Below, one piece after another: positions 19,986 to 29,781 of a stretch of DNA of 64,000 bases. Under the pieces are notes generated by a model. That model was not told where the DNA came from. It worked only from the letters and a program-made list of their open reading frames with translations, and made no database searches. Made by a program: the position numbers and the translations under genes. Each line of letters begins with the position of its first letter. Within the stretch, counting starts at the first letter, position 1. The stretch comes from Thiomicrospira sp. XS5. Its GTDB lineage: Bacteria; Pseudomonadota; Gammaproteobacteria; Thiomicrospirales; Thiomicrospiraceae. The stretch spans positions 496,001 to 560,000 of the forward strand of contig NZ_LQBO01000001.1 in the NCBI RefSeq assembly GCF_001507555.1, in the 5' to 3' direction.

Positions 19986-21161
19986 ATGGTTTTCCACCGA
20001 CAGGCGCCGATTATTTTGCAGTTTACTCAACCCGTTCCACTCAGTTTGTATGTGCATTACCCTTGGTGCATCCAAAAATGCCCTTATTGCGATTTCAATT
20101 CGCATACGTTGGGCACCGATCAAGAAGCCGATTACCTCGACGCGCTGATTCAACAATTGGAACAGACCTTGCCGATGGTCTGGGGACGACCGATTCAGTC
20201 GATTTTCTTTGGCGGCGGCACGCCGAGCTTGATGTCCGAAGCCGGGCTGGACAGCTTCTTGTCTCGCGCCAGAGCTTTGTTGGGGTTTCAACCGGACATT
20301 GAAATCACCTTGGAAGCGAACCCCGGCACGGTCGATTTTGAAAAATTCGCCGGGTTTCGCCAGGCCGGCGTGAACCGTTTGTCGATGGGCATTCAAAGTT
20401 TTGACGACGAAAAGCTACACGCCCTGGGGCGGATTCACTCGGCCGATGAAGCCTATCGCGCCGTGGAAGCGGCCAAAAGCGCCGGGTTCGACAACTTCAA
20501 TCTCGATTTGATGTTTGCCTTGCCGAATCAAGATCTGAAGCAGGCATTGCACGATGTCGACACCGCCATTGAGCTGCGCCCGCCGCATTTGTCGCATTAT
20601 CAGCTCACACTGGAACCCAGCACCCCGTTTTATAAGCAACCGCCGGAATTACCGGAAGACGACCAGGCCTGGGAGATGCAGCTGGCTTGCCAGCAACGTT
20701 TGGCGGGGGCCGGCTATCATCATTATGAAGTGTCGGCCTATGCGCAAAACGGCCAGGCCTGCCGTCACAACCTGAATTATTGGCAATTCGGTGATTACAT
20801 CGGGCTAGGTGCGGGTGCGCACGGCAAAATCACCGACCCGCCGCAAGGGGTGATTTGGCGTACCCAAATGCCGGCTTCGCCGGGCGGCTATATGAACATG
20901 ATGGCCGAGGGCAAGCGCGGACGGCTGGAAAAGGTGGGCGACAGTGATGCCGTGTTTGAGTTCATGCTCAATGCCATGCGTTTGCAGGCTGGCTTCGAGT
21001 TAAGTTTGTTTACTTTGCGTACCGGCCTGCCATTGCATACAATTGAGCCCATCTTGCAGGATTTGGCGGATAAAGGCTGGTTGACGCTTGACGGCGAAAC
21101 GGTGCGGCTGACCCGCACCGGCCAAACCTATTTAAACGACGTGTTGCAGGCATTTTTATAA
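19986..21161 (+). CDS. hemW: HemW-like radical SAM protein (haem chaperone, formerly annotated as coproporphyrinogen III oxidase)
   Basis: Radical SAM protein: LSLYVHYPWCIQKCPYCDFN carries the CxxxCxxC cluster motif, followed by FFGGGTPSLMS and an EANPGT segment. The C-terminal HemW domain is present (NYWQFGDYIGLGAGAHGK). HemW proteins bind haem and are thought to deliver it; they usually lack the extra N-terminal region of HemN. The start is uncertain: ATG 19986 has no clear Shine-Dalgarno sequence, and a TTG about 27 bp further on (starting LQFTQP) is possible. A copy of the palindrome at 20663 and a one-base variant at 20753 lie within it. Confidence 0.92.
   Translation: MVFHRQAPIILQFTQPVPLSLYVHYPWCIQKCPYCDFNSHTLGTDQEADYLDALIQQLEQTLPMVWGRPIQSIFFGGGTPSLMSEAGLDSFLSRARALLGFQPDIEITLEANPGTVDFEKFAGFRQAGVNRLSMGIQSFDDEKLHALGRIHSADEAYRAVEAAKSAGFDNFNLDLMFALPNQDLKQALHDVDTAIELRPPHLSHYQLTLEPSTPFYKQPPELPEDDQAWEMQLACQQRLAGAGYHHYEVSAYAQNGQACRHNLNYWQFGDYIGLGAGAHGKITDPPQGVIWRTQMPASPGGYMNMMAEGKRGRLEKVGDSDAVFEFMLNAMRLQAGFELSLFTLRTGLPLHTIEPILQDLADKGWLTLDGETVRLTRTGQTYLNDVLQAFL
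20663..20672. repeat. CCAGGCCTGG palindrome copy
   Basis: In hemW, read as Asp-Gln-Ala-Trp-Glu. Ninety bases on, 20753-20762 is a one-base variant (final G to C) read as Gly-Gln-Ala-Cys. Confidence 0.95.
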
Positions 21162-21194
21162 CGCCGCCCAGGTTGTAACGGAAAAGGAAAAATT

Positions 21195-23462
21195 ATGGAC
21201 TCCAAAAAAGACCCATTACCGCATGCCACCCCGGAAGATGCCGCCGGGATTGAAGAGGCGTTAAATCCGGAAAAACGGGTGTATTCCGACGACCATGTGT
21301 GCCCCATCAAAGAAGCGCGCATGGCGAAAAAGCGCCGTCCGCCTGCGCATCCGGTCGTGAAATGGACCAGTCGTTTGGTCATGGGCTTGGCGGTGATTCC
21401 CATTATTGTGGTATTGGCCTTCATCGGTGCCATTACCTTTATGGATTTCAACCAGTACAAAACCACCATTGAAAGTGAGTTCCAGGCGCGCACCGGTTAT
21501 CCGTTGAACATCGAAGGCGAGCTGGATGTCTCGGTCTGGCCGTTTGCGTTGGAAGCCAGCCAGGTGGCGATGCAGGATAAAACCGATCCGGAGCGCCCAG
21601 ACCTGGCGAAAATCGACAGTATTCAAGTGGAGTTCTCTTTGTGGGATTTGTTTGTGAATCGCAAGCTGGATCTTCTCGGGGTGGAGTTGGAAGGCGCGCA
21701 TCTGTACCTCGAAACCGACAAGAACGGGCGCAGCAACTGGCACGGCATGCCGATGCTGTCGCATTTCCTGCCGGAACCGAAAGCGACCTTTCGAACCGTC
21801 GCTTATCAACCGGTGGTAAACAGTGCGGAAAGCCGCCAGGGCAATCCGCCGAGTTTCCGCTGGCGGTTGAACAGTTTCGTGTCGCAAAACGCCGTGCTGG
21901 AATGGCGTAATGAAGAAAACGGTCATACCTTCCTGCTGGACGATTTTGATCTGATGGCGTTCGATATCGCGCCGGACGAACCGTTCAAATTGCTGACCAA
22001 TTTTGCCTATCAAACCAATATGGTCAAAAGCCGTTTTCACGTTAATTTGTCGACCGAATTGACGGTAAATGAAGCCTTGAAGCAATGGCAATTGGCGGAT
22101 TGGAACGGCAATATCCGTATGATTCTGCCGAAAGAAACAAAAGTGCCGGAAGTGCGGGTGGAAACCACCGGCAAGACGTTTAAGCTGGACATGGAGCAGA
22201 AAACGTTCCACGTGGAGCAGGCGAAACTGGGCTCGCTGAAAACCCAAATCGAAACCTCTTTGCAAGGCCAGTATGGTGCGCACCCACAAACTCAAGGTGA
22301 GGTGAAGGCCGAGCACATTCGTTTGCGCAAATGGTTCCGCCATTCCGGCATCGAGTACCCGCATTTCGTCAACCGTAAGGTCTTGAGAGATGTGTCGGCG
22401 GCGTTCCGTTGGAAGCAGACGGCGCGTCAGTTGAATATCGACGATTTGGAAATGTTGGTGGACGGTGCTAAAATCGCCGGTCACATTCAACGCCGAGAGC
22501 AGGCCGGGCGACCGGATCAATACCGTTTCGACATTGCGGTATCCGAATTGGACATGGATCAATACGAAGCCTATGTGAATCCGCCGCCGAGAAAACGTCG
22601 GTCTAAAGACGCGGCGGCTGAGTCTAAGGCCGCGGCACCGGCTCAAGCCGCCTCGGGCAAAAAGCCGGAAACCTATCTGCCGATTGCCTTGCCGGTGAAT
22701 ACTTTGAAAGAGCTGGATGCCGAAGGGCATTTAACCATCGGGCAGCTCAAGGCTTGGCAGATGGTGTTCACCCACTTCGATTTGACCTTGGCGGCGAAGG
22801 ACGGCCAGTTGAAACTGGCGCCGTTAAACGCCGATTTGTACCAAGGCAAGCTGCGTTCCGAGCTGGCTGTGGACGTCACTGGCAAAACTCCGGCATATGA
22901 CTGGAAGGGCACCATGGACGGCATTCAGCTGAAACCCTTCCTGGCCGACGGTTGGCAGTACCACCAGTTGGACGGCGCTTACAGTGGCGGCTTTGATTTG
23001 CAGACGCGCGGCGTCAACAGTTACTTGCTGCGCCAGAATATGAACGGGCGCATCACGGCTAAGGTGAGCGACGGGGCCTTTGTGGGCATGGATTTGAACA
23101 AGTTATTGGCCGGGCAGAAAACTCAGCCGCAGGATGCCACGCAGTTCAGTCGATTGAGCCTGACGGGGAATATTCAGAAAGGCATTCTGAAAACCAAGGA
23201 CTTCAAGGTGAAAAGCCAGCGTTTTTTCGCCACGGGGCAGGGATCGTTGGAATTGACCTCGACCTTGCTCGACAGCACTTTGTACACGGTGTACCAGAAT
23301 CCGCCGAAGTCGTTACGATCCTTGAAGGGCATGAAAGTGCCGGTCTATTTGAAAGGGCCGCTGGATCAATTGAAATGGTCGGTGGACATGAAAGCCTTGC
23401 TGAACAATCCGGATAACCAGCAGAAGTTGCTGCAAGGTTTGCAGCAGTTGTTTCAATCCTGA
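21195..23462 (+). CDS. AsmA-family protein
   Basis: 755 residues. A cytoplasmic N-terminus of ~60 residues, one transmembrane helix (about 62-84, LVMGLAVIPIIVVLAFIGAI) and a long periplasmic region with AsmA signatures at both ends: GYPLNIEGELDVSVWPFALEA near residue 105, and NGRITAKVSDGAFVGMDLNKLL with LTGNIQKGILKTKDFKV near the C-terminus. AsmA proteins belong to the bridge-like lipid-transfer proteins of the envelope. An Ala/Lys-rich linker (KDAAAESKAAAPAQAASGKK) separates the halves. GGAAAAGG lies before the ATG. It shares the terminator at 23477-23504 with trmB. Confidence 0.9.
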   Translation: MDSKKDPLPHATPEDAAGIEEALNPEKRVYSDDHVCPIKEARMAKKRRPPAHPVVKWTSRLVMGLAVIPIIVVLAFIGAITFMDFNQYKTTIESEFQARTGYPLNIEGELDVSVWPFALEASQVAMQDKTDPERPDLAKIDSIQVEFSLWDLFVNRKLDLLGVELEGAHLYLETDKNGRSNWHGMPMLSHFLPEPKATFRTVAYQPVVNSAESRQGNPPSFRWRLNSFVSQNAVLEWRNEENGHTFLLDDFDLMAFDIAPDEPFKLLTNFAYQTNMVKSRFHVNLSTELTVNEALKQWQLADWNGNIRMILPKETKVPEVRVETTGKTFKLDMEQKTFHVEQAKLGSLKTQIETSLQGQYGAHPQTQGEVKAEHIRLRKWFRHSGIEYPHFVNRKVLRDVSAAFRWKQTARQLNIDDLEMLVDGAKIAGHIQRREQAGRPDQYRFDIAVSELDMDQYEAYVNPPPRKRRSKDAAAESKAAAPAQAASGKKPETYLPIALPVNTLKELDAEGHLTIGQLKAWQMVFTHFDLTLAAKDGQLKLAPLNADLYQGKLRSELAVDVTGKTPAYDWKGTMDGIQLKPFLADGWQYHQLDGAYSGGFDLQTRGVNSYLLRQNMNGRITAKVSDGAFVGMDLNKLLAGQKTQPQDATQFSRLSLTGNIQKGILKTKDFKVKSQRFFATGQGSLELTSTLLDSTLYTVYQNPPKSLRSLKGMKVPVYLKGPLDQLKWSVDMKALLNNPDNQQKLLQGLQQLFQS

Positions 23463-23476
23463 TTCGTTGTATTGAT

Positions 23477-23504
23477 AAAAAGCCACCAGGCCTGGTGGTT
23501 TTTG
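23477..23504. terminator. Bidirectional terminator built on the CCAGGCCTGG palindrome
   Basis: Perfect 16-bp palindrome CCACCAGGCCTGGTGG (23483-23498) flanked by an A-tract on the left and a T-tract on the right, between the converging asmA-like and trmB genes. The 10-mer is at 23486-23495. Confidence 0.9.
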
Positions 23505-23544
23505 AGGGTTACGAGTGTTCGTGCCCAATGGGCACCTGTTTGAA

Positions 23545-24288
23545 TTAACCCTTACGTTCGAAAATCAAATCCCATACGCCGTGACCGAGTTTATGACCGC
23601 GTTGCTCGAATTTGGTCAAAGGGCGATAATCGGGACGCGGCGTGAACTGGCCTTCACCGGCGGTGTTGCTGTAATCCGGCGCTGCACTCATCACCTCCAT
23701 CATTTGCTCGGCATAATCCTCCCAGTCGGTCGCCATGTGGAAATGGCCGCCGGGTTTGAGGTGTTGGGCAATGGTCTGCGCAAATTCCGCCTGCAGGATA
23801 CGGCGTTTTTTGTGTTTTTTCTTGTGCCAAGGGTCGGGGAAAAACAGATACACCGCTGACAGACTGTCTTTGGGTATCTGTTTGTTCAACACTTCGACGG
23901 CATCGTCGTTGAAAACACGCACATTGGTGAGGCCCTTTTCCTGAACCAGTTTCAACAAGGCGCCGACGCCTGGGCGGTGCACTTCGATACCGATGTAATT
24001 GTTTTCCGGGTGCGCTTCCGCCATGGCCGCCAGACTGGTGCCCATGCCGAAACCGATTTCGACAATGGTGGGCGCATCGCGCCCGAACAGCTCGGTGAGA
24101 TCCAAGAGTGTATCTTCCAGTTCCAGTCCATAGCTTGGCCACATGGCGTCGAGCGCGTTTTGTTGTGCCTTGGAAAGGCGTCCTTGGCGCAAAACAAAGC
24201 TTTTGATACGACGTTTTTCAGCTGGGATGTCCGCCGGCATTTCCGACGACGGTTGGGTTTGGGCGGTTTCGGTTGTTTTTTCGGTCAT
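23545..24288 (-). CDS. trmB: tRNA (guanine-N7)-methyltransferase
   Basis: SAM-dependent enzyme that makes m7G46 in tRNA. SAM motif [18 protein letters not shown], the acidic partner [10 protein letters not shown] and the family hallmark [17 protein letters not shown] are all present. 247 aa, the usual length with a variable N-terminal ~50 residues (Gln/Thr/Glu-rich). It is divergent from mutY and converges on the AsmA gene. Confidence 0.96.
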   Translation of the reverse strand: MTEKTTETAQTQPSSEMPADIPAEKRRIKSFVLRQGRLSKAQQNALDAMWPSYGLELEDTLLDLTELFGRDAPTIVEIGFGMGTSLAAMAEAHPENNYIGIEVHRPGVGALLKLVQEKGLTNVRVFNDDAVEVLNKQIPKDSLSAVYLFFPDPWHKKKHKKRRILQAEFAQTIAQHLKPGGHFHMATDWEDYAEQMMEVMSAAPDYSNTAGEGQFTPRPDYRPLTKFEQRGHKLGHGVWDLIFERKG

Positions 24289-24361
24289 GGGGTTTAGTAC
24301 AATAGGTGTTTAAATTTTTGACTTATTATAACGGAAAAGCGAATTGGATAAACGACAGGCA

Positions 24362-25420
24362 ATGACCGAACCTTCTTTTTCACAGGCCTTGCTGGATTGG
24401 TTCGATGTTTCGGGCCGCCACGATTTGCCTTGGCAACAGAATAAAACCCCTTATCGGGTCTGGGTGTCGGAAATCATGCTGCAACAAACCCAGGTGCAGA
24501 CGGTTATTCCGTATTACGAGCGATTTATGACGTCTTTCCCGACGGTCGAAGCCTTGGCTCAATCTACGGAAGAAGCGGTGTTGGCGCATTGGTCCGGGCT
24601 CGGGTATTACGCCCGGGGGCGCAATTTGCTGAAAGCGGCGAAAGTGGTGGTGGATGAATTGGATGGCATTTTTCCGTCGGATTTGGAAGGCATGATGGCC
24701 TTGCCGGGCATTGGTCGCTCCACAGCGGGCGCGATTCTGTCGATTGCTTGTGGGCAGCGGCATCCGATTTTGGACGGTAATGTCAAACGGGTGCTGTGCC
24801 GTTACGATGCGGTGGAAAGCTGGTCGGGTGGAAAACAGACCGAAGCCAAACTTTGGCTGCGGGCCGAGGCACTGACACCGGAGACGCGATTCGAAGATTA
24901 CACCCAGGCGATTATGGATTTGGGGGCGACCTTATGCACCCGCAGCAAGCCGAAGTGTGATGTGTGTCCGGTCAACGAAAACTGCCAGGCCTGGCAGCAA
25001 GGCCGCGTCACCGAGTTTCCATATTCCAAGCCGAAAACCAAAAAGCCGACGCGAGAGGTGGCGATGTTGCTGTTGCGGAAGCCGTCCGGTGATATTTGGT
25101 TGGAAAAACGCCCTGCAAACGGCATTTGGGGCGGGCTTTGGAGTCTGCCGGAGTCGCCGGAACCAGCGGTGCAAAACCTGATAAAAAACAAGGTTGAAAC
25201 CGCCTGTGAGGGCGCAGGGGATTTGGTAGAATGGCCCCTTCTGAAACACACTTTCAGTCATTATCACCTGATGATTCAACCGATTTTGGTGGACCGGGTG
25301 CGCTCGACCGATCTGGAGGGCGAATGGCTGCCGGTGGCGGAGGCCTTGACGCGAGGCGTACCGGCACCGATTCGAAAACTCATCAAACAACTGGAGAGTC
25401 ACAATGGCGAGAATGGTTAA
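24362..25420 (+). CDS. mutY: A/G-specific adenine DNA glycosylase
   Basis: Removes A mispaired with 8-oxoG. HhH-GPD fold with HDLPWQQNKTPYRVWVSEIM near the start, the VxxLPGIGxxTA-like hairpin (MALPGIGRSTAGAI), a catalytic Asp region LDGNVKRVLCR and the 4Fe-4S ligands Cys-X6-Cys-X2-Cys-X5-Cys (CTRSKPKCDVCPVNENC). The C-terminal ~120 residues are the NUDIX-like 8-oxoG recognition domain. The ATG at 24362 gives the family N-terminus; the TTG at 24344 is less likely. It overlaps yggX by 17 bp, the usual gammaproteobacterial pair. Confidence 0.96.
   Translation: MTEPSFSQALLDWFDVSGRHDLPWQQNKTPYRVWVSEIMLQQTQVQTVIPYYERFMTSFPTVEALAQSTEEAVLAHWSGLGYYARGRNLLKAAKVVVDELDGIFPSDLEGMMALPGIGRSTAGAILSIACGQRHPILDGNVKRVLCRYDAVESWSGGKQTEAKLWLRAEALTPETRFEDYTQAIMDLGATLCTRSKPKCDVCPVNENCQAWQQGRVTEFPYSKPKTKKPTREVAMLLLRKPSGDIWLEKRPANGIWGGLWSLPESPEPAVQNLIKNKVETACEGAGDLVEWPLLKHTFSHYHLMIQPILVDRVRSTDLEGEWLPVAEALTRGVPAPIRKLIKQLESHNGENG
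24985..24994. repeat. CCAGGCCTGG palindrome copy
   Basis: In mutY directly behind the last cluster cysteine, read as Cys-Gln-Ala-Trp-Gln; the Cys codon TGC supplies the base preceding CAG. Confidence 0.95.
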
Positions 25421-25676
25421 CTGTGTCAAAATGGGCGAAGAAATGGAAGGCTTGGACTTCCCACCTTTTCCGGGCGAATTGGGACAAAAGGTGTTTGACA
25501 ATGTGTCTAAAGAGGCCTGGAAACAATGGTTGGCGCAACAGACGATTCTGATCAACGAATATCGTTTGTCCAGCTTGGACCCGAAAGCGCAAAACTTTTT
25601 GAAAGACGAGATGCAGAAATTCCTGTTCGGTGGTGAAGACATCGACATGCCGGACGAGTTCAACGCCGTCGATTAA
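25404..25676 (+). CDS. yggX: Fe(2+)-trafficking / oxidative damage protection protein YggX
   Basis: 90 residues; MARMVNCVKMGEEMEGLDFPPFPG at the N-terminus carries the conserved Cys and the EGLDxPPxPG motif, and WKQWLAQQTILINEYRL follows. YggX protects iron-sulfur clusters from oxidation; it lies directly downstream of the iron-sulfur enzyme MutY and overlaps it. Confidence 0.96.
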   Translation: MARMVNCVKMGEEMEGLDFPPFPGELGQKVFDNVSKEAWKQWLAQQTILINEYRLSSLDPKAQNFLKDEMQKFLFGGEDIDMPDEFNAVD

Positions 25677-25882
25677 CGGGGCCCTCACTTTTGGCACTGA
25701 TGTAGAAGTCCATGCAGTTTATGCGATGGCGGTTTTTTCGGTATTATCGGAGAAACTTATCATGGGGATAGAGACGATTGATTCGGTCGGAAATCCGCCT
25801 GTGCTAAAATGAAAGTGGGTGCCGAAAAAGGCCGAGATGGCTTGCCCGGCACCGGTTTTCAGCGATTAAAATAGAGATAATC

Positions 25883-27085
25883 ATGTCGCAATTAGTGGAT
25901 ATCTACATCGGCCGTCAGCCGATTTTCGACGCGTCTGTGCGCGTTCATGCCTATGAGCTACTGTTCCGTTCCGGTTCCGAAGACAACCATGCCCGCATTC
26001 TCGGTGGCGACCATGCCACGGCTCAGGTGATGATGAACCTGTTCGGCGACATGGGGTTTCAGGAAGTGGTCGGCCGTCATAAAGCCTTTATCAATTTCAC
26101 CGAAGGGTTGTTGCTGAGTGAGAACAAGCCTTTTTTCCCGCCGAAGCAAATCGCCATCGAAGTGCTGGAAAACGTCCATGTAACGCCTAAGATCATCGAG
26201 GCCTTGAACGCTTTGCGTGCGACAGGGTATGAGGTGGCGCTGGACGATTACATCTTCAATCCGAAATTGGCCGAACTGGAAGCCTGTGCAGATATCATCA
26301 AGGTCGATATCCTGCAAGTCGGCCCCAAGAAAATGCTGGAACACGTGGGTCGCCTGAAGGAAAAAGGCATTCGTTTGTTGGCCGAAAAGGTCGAAACCCG
26401 TGAGCAATTCGAATTCTGTCAAAAAATCGGTTTCGATTATTTTCAGGGTTATTTCTTTTCCAAGCCAAAGATTCTGCAAGGACGCAGTCTGCCGTCCAAT
26501 AAGCTGTCGATGATGAAATTGCTGGCCAATGTCTATGATCCGGATATTGATATGGCAATCCTCAGCAACATCATTCGTCAGGATGTGGCACTGAGTCAGA
26601 AGTTGTTACGCTTTGTGGCGACGGCGGGGGGCAACCATAAGATTACGTCGATTCACGATGCGGTGTTGCGTTTCGGCCTGAAGCGATTGCAAAGCTGGTC
26701 GAGCATGATGGTGCTGTCGGGGGTGGATGATAAGCCGCGTGAGTTGTTCCACACGTCTTTGATTCGCGCCAAGTTCTGCGAACTGGTCGGTGAGCAGGTG
26801 GGGGATTTTTCCAAGGACAGCTATTTTACCGTGGGGCTTTTCTCGACACTGGATGCGGTGATGGACGCGTCTCTGGAAGAGTTGCTGGCGCAATTGAACT
26901 TCGACCCGAAAATCAAACAGGCACTGGTGGCCTCTCACGGTTCTCTAGGCGTCGCATTGGCGGCAGTCAAGGGGATGGAGCAGGGCCGAACCGATTTCGA
27001 GCTTCCTGAAGGGCTGACGCCGTCGGAGCTGTCGAAATTGTATCTGGAAGCGATGGAATTCGCCAATAAGGTCGATTTGGGTTAA
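25883..27085 (+). CDS. EAL-like/HDOD signalling protein (CdgJ/YuxH type)
   Basis: 400 residues. The N-terminal half is an EAL-like domain without the catalytic set: YELLFRS replaces EAL, and LDDYIFNP stands where active enzymes have DDFGTG. LAEKVETREQFEFCQKIGFDYFQGYFF is the conserved end of the fold. The C-terminal half is an HDOD domain (SNIIRQDVALSQKLLRFV, then VLRFGLKRLQSW). Such proteins regulate motility and biofilm by binding rather than cleaving c-di-GMP. The 206 bp upstream hold no gene that I can support. Confidence 0.85.
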   Translation: MSQLVDIYIGRQPIFDASVRVHAYELLFRSGSEDNHARILGGDHATAQVMMNLFGDMGFQEVVGRHKAFINFTEGLLLSENKPFFPPKQIAIEVLENVHVTPKIIEALNALRATGYEVALDDYIFNPKLAELEACADIIKVDILQVGPKKMLEHVGRLKEKGIRLLAEKVETREQFEFCQKIGFDYFQGYFFSKPKILQGRSLPSNKLSMMKLLANVYDPDIDMAILSNIIRQDVALSQKLLRFVATAGGNHKITSIHDAVLRFGLKRLQSWSSMMVLSGVDDKPRELFHTSLIRAKFCELVGEQVGDFSKDSYFTVGLFSTLDAVMDASLEELLAQLNFDPKIKQALVASHGSLGVALAAVKGMEQGRTDFELPEGLTPSELSKLYLEAMEFANKVDLG

Positions 27086-27109
27086 ATTGGTTGTGATCGT
27101 TTGAATCAT

Positions 27110-27155
27110 AAAAAACCGCCACACCCTAAAGAGTATAAAGGCCTGGCGGTTTTTT
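27110..27155. terminator. Dispersed terminator repeat, copy 2 (bidirectional)
   Basis: Same architecture and length as 15136-15181, differing at 27132 and 27143. The second change creates AGGCCTGG, eight bases of the iterated palindrome. It lies between the converging EAL-HDOD and ABM genes. Confidence 0.88.
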
Positions 27156-27159
27156 GTTT

Positions 27160-27507
27160 TTACAGAACCGGTGCGTCGTAGTCCTCGGGTTCATCGGAAT
27201 AAACGCAGACGTTCCAATCGGCTGCCAGGCCATCGTCGGCCTGACAGTAGGTTTCAAAAAAATCCACGATTTCACGACGCTGACAATGCGCTTCGAAACT
27301 GGGCATGTCTCGCCAGATTTCGTTAAACGCGATTGGCATGCTTTTCCCATCGGCAAACGGGCTTTGAATTTGACGGGTGACACGGTATTGAAGGCAGCCG
27401 TCTTCACGTAAAGTATTCGGCTCCAGTGCCTGGAGCACTTTGAACAGCGCGGATTCTTTTCCGGGTTTCGGTTGGAATTGCGCGATGCAATAAACGCGTT
27501 GAGACAT
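27160..27507 (-). CDS. Antibiotic biosynthesis monooxygenase (ABM)-domain protein
   Basis: 115 residues with a ferredoxin-like ABM fold: an N-terminal strand (RVYCIAQFQPKPGKESALFKVLQAL), the CLQYRVTRQ strand with Cys, then FNEIWRDMPSFEAHCQRREIVDFF. Relatives are quinol monooxygenases or haem-degrading enzymes, but most members are uncharacterised. AGGAG lies before the ATG. It is the gene 5' of no other; its stop is 5 bp from the terminator repeat. It is followed upstream by hemE on the same strand (35 bp). Confidence 0.75.
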   Translation of the reverse strand: MSQRVYCIAQFQPKPGKESALFKVLQALEPNTLREDGCLQYRVTRQIQSPFADGKSMPIAFNEIWRDMPSFEAHCQRREIVDFFETYCQADDGLAADWNVCVYSDEPEDYDAPVL

Positions 27508-27542
27508 GTTTTCTCCTGTCTGTCTTCACCCCTAGGCGATGT

Positions 27543-28607
27543 TTACCCGTGGTATTTTGGACTTAATTCAGTAACCGCTTTAATGAAGGCGCCGGCGTGT
27601 TCTGGATTGACTTCCGGGTGGATGCCGTGGCCCAGGTTGAAGATATGGCCCGTACCATGACCGTATTTTTCCAAAATGGTCGCCACTTCTTCACGAATTC
27701 GTGCCGGAGAGGCGTAAAGGATGCTTGGGTCCATATTGCCTTGCAACGCAACCTTGTCGCCGACACGGGCGCGAGCGTCGTCGATGTCGGTGGTCCAATC
27801 CAGGCCTAGAGCATCACAACCGGTTTCGGCCATTTTCTCCAGCCATTGCCCGCCGCCTTTGGTGAATAGGATAACCGGCACTTTGCGACCGTCGTTTTCA
27901 CGTTTCAAACCGTCGACGATTTTCGCCATATAGCGCAGCGAGAACTCCTGATAGTCGCGTGGCGTCAGAACACCGCCCCAGGTGTCGAAAATCTGCACCG
28001 CTTGGGCGCCCGCTTCGATTTGTGCATTCAAATAAGCGATGACGGAGTCTGCCAACACATCCAGAATGTGATGCAAGGTGGCCGGTTCGTCGTACATCAT
28101 CGCTTTGATTTTGGAATAGGTTTTACTGGAGCCGCCTTCGACCATGTAAGTGGCCAGCGTCCAAGGGCTGCCGGAGAAGCCAATGAGCGGCACGCGACCA
28201 TCCAAGGCTTTGCGGATGGTGCTGACCGCATCCATGACGTAGCCCAGGTCGGATCCCATATCCGGCACAAACAGCTTTTTCGCGTCCGACAAGGAACGCA
28301 CCGGCTTATCGAAAATTGGCCCTTCGCCGGTGGCAAAACGCAATTCCAACCCCATGGCATCCGGAATGGTAAGGATGTCGGAGAAGAGGATGGCGGCATC
28401 CAGCGGGAAACGTTCCAATGGCTGCAAGGTTACTTCACAGGCCAGTTCCTTGTTACGGCATAAGTCCATAAAGGAACCGGCCTCCTTGCGGGTTTCGCGA
28501 TATTCTGGCAGATAACGACCGGCTTGACGCATCATCCATACGGGGGTGCGATCCACGGGTTCTTTTAAAAGTGCGCGTAAAAAACGGTCGTTTTGTAGTT
28601 CCGCCAT
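27543..28607 (-). CDS. hemE: Uroporphyrinogen decarboxylase
   Basis: Decarboxylates uroporphyrinogen III to coproporphyrinogen III, the next step after HemD. Signatures: [18 protein letters not shown] near residue 20 and [17 protein letters not shown] near 145. 354 aa is normal. AAGGAT lies before the ATG. The ABM gene follows 35 bp downstream and may be cotranscribed. Confidence 0.97.
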   Translation of the reverse strand: MAELQNDRFLRALLKEPVDRTPVWMMRQAGRYLPEYRETRKEAGSFMDLCRNKELACEVTLQPLERFPLDAAILFSDILTIPDAMGLELRFATGEGPIFDKPVRSLSDAKKLFVPDMGSDLGYVMDAVSTIRKALDGRVPLIGFSGSPWTLATYMVEGGSSKTYSKIKAMMYDEPATLHHILDVLADSVIAYLNAQIEAGAQAVQIFDTWGGVLTPRDYQEFSLRYMAKIVDGLKRENDGRKVPVILFTKGGGQWLEKMAETGCDALGLDWTTDIDDARARVGDKVALQGNMDPSILYASPARIREEVATILEKYGHGTGHIFNLGHGIHPEVNPEHAGAFIKAVTELSPKYHG

Positions 28608-28777
28608 CGGAAATCCTTTTTTATGTCATTTGAATCGAAAGAGCTATTTTAACGGCGAGACGCCCAAATGTCACAAAAAAACCGGTTTTCAATCCGTTTA
28701 GGAATCAAAGCCTTAGCGAAAGGGTTGAAAAAGGGCTAAGACTGACAGGGAGAGCGCTCGAAAGTGCCGAGTCGGGG

Positions 28778-29611
28778 TTATTCGTTAACCGGGTTCAGGC
28801 GGTTGATGGCAAAGGGGGAGCGTACCTTGACGAACATGGAACCACCGTACAGGAATCCGAACCCGCGGGCTTCGATGGTTTTACCTTCCAGAGTTTTCAG
28901 TTTGCCGTAATCGAAACGCTCCCAGTCGGCTTTGCGGATGCGGATGCCGGTGGTGTTCATATTGAGGATGTAATTGTTGGAGCTTTTGTCGACCTTGACG
29001 ATTTTACCTTTGAAGATGTGATAGCCCTCGTCTTCGGTGTTGATTTCAGAAGAGGGGGCAATCGGATAGTGCAGGTCTGGTCGTTTTTCCGCCAAACTCC
29101 ACAGTGCAATCTTCGCTTCCCGAGCGGTTTTTTCCGCCTGGTAATAGCATTTTTGGTGTTTCATGTTAGGCGGTTCCGATTTCGCCAATACCAGGCCGCT
29201 TTCCAGCATCAGTTTTTGCAGATTGACGATGCGGCCATCTTGCTTGATGTATAGGTGGGCGTAATTACGGTAGAAATCGTCGATTTTCAGCTCATCGTAT
29301 TCCACACCGACTTGCAAATCGTGGTTGGCCAGAAGTTTGTTGAGTTGGGTTTGCGATTCTTTCGCGAACGGCTGGCCACGGGTATAGAACTTTTGTTTTT
29401 TCTGAATTTGCGGCGCTTCGATGCCGATGAGTCGGAATTCATTGTTTTGAATGATGACGGTATCGCCGCTCAGGGCAAAGCTGGCCTTGACCCAGGTGTC
29501 GATTTTCTGAGGGGCGCAGTCGTCGGCCTGAGACGCAGAAGCGATGGGCAACAGGCAGATCGGTAGCCATTTAGCACAGGATTTCAAAGCGGCAATCGAT
29601 AATTTCATCAT
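28778..29611 (-). CDS. Exported staphylococcal-nuclease-like (SNase) protein
   Basis: A signal peptide (about residues 1-28, ending ASASQADD) is followed by an SNase OB-fold: GDTVIIQNNEFRLIGIEAPQ contains the first active-site Arg, FAKESQTQLNKLL the Glu helix, and DDFYRNYAHLYI the equivalent of the second Arg segment. The ~90-residue C-terminal extension has an extra OB-like region (IFKGKIVKVDKSSNNYILNM) as in thermonuclease-family proteins of proteobacteria. It probably degrades nucleic acid in the periplasm or outside. Two adjacent ATG codons are possible starts. Confidence 0.8.
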   Translation of the reverse strand: MMKLSIAALKSCAKWLPICLLPIASASQADDCAPQKIDTWVKASFALSGDTVIIQNNEFRLIGIEAPQIQKKQKFYTRGQPFAKESQTQLNKLLANHDLQVGVEYDELKIDDFYRNYAHLYIKQDGRIVNLQKLMLESGLVLAKSEPPNMKHQKCYYQAEKTAREAKIALWSLAEKRPDLHYPIAPSSEINTEDEGYHIFKGKIVKVDKSSNNYILNMNTTGIRIRKADWERFDYGKLKTLEGKTIEARGFGFLYGGSMFVKVRSPFAINRLNPVNE

Positions 29612-29712
29612 AGGAGTCGTTGTCTTGGGTTGAACGGGATGAGAAAGATTGTAGCAAAGGCCAAGCCAAGAGCGTGAAGAAAATCGAAGGGAGATGAGGG
29701 AATCGTAGAAAT

Positions 29713-29741
29713 AAAAAAGGCCGTTTGAAACGGCCTTTTTC
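29713..29741 (-). terminator. Rho-independent terminator of rpmE2
   Basis: GGCCGTTT / AAACGGCC hairpin (29719-29735) with A and T tracts on both sides. It lies 41 bp behind the rpmE2 stop codon. Confidence 0.85.
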
Positions 29742-29781
29742 AGGATATTTTGTTTTGCAACAAAATAACAGTGTGAAGTGC

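Noticed and set aside
21261-22730. 489-codon open frame on the minus strand
   Set aside because: It is fully antisense to the AsmA-family gene, whose domains are recognisable; the antisense product has no recognisable motif and an unnatural His/Arg/Gln-rich composition.
25677-25882. Possible c-di-GMP riboswitch before the EAL-HDOD gene
   Set aside because: The 206-bp interval lacks the conserved GEMM segments; no structured RNA is supported.
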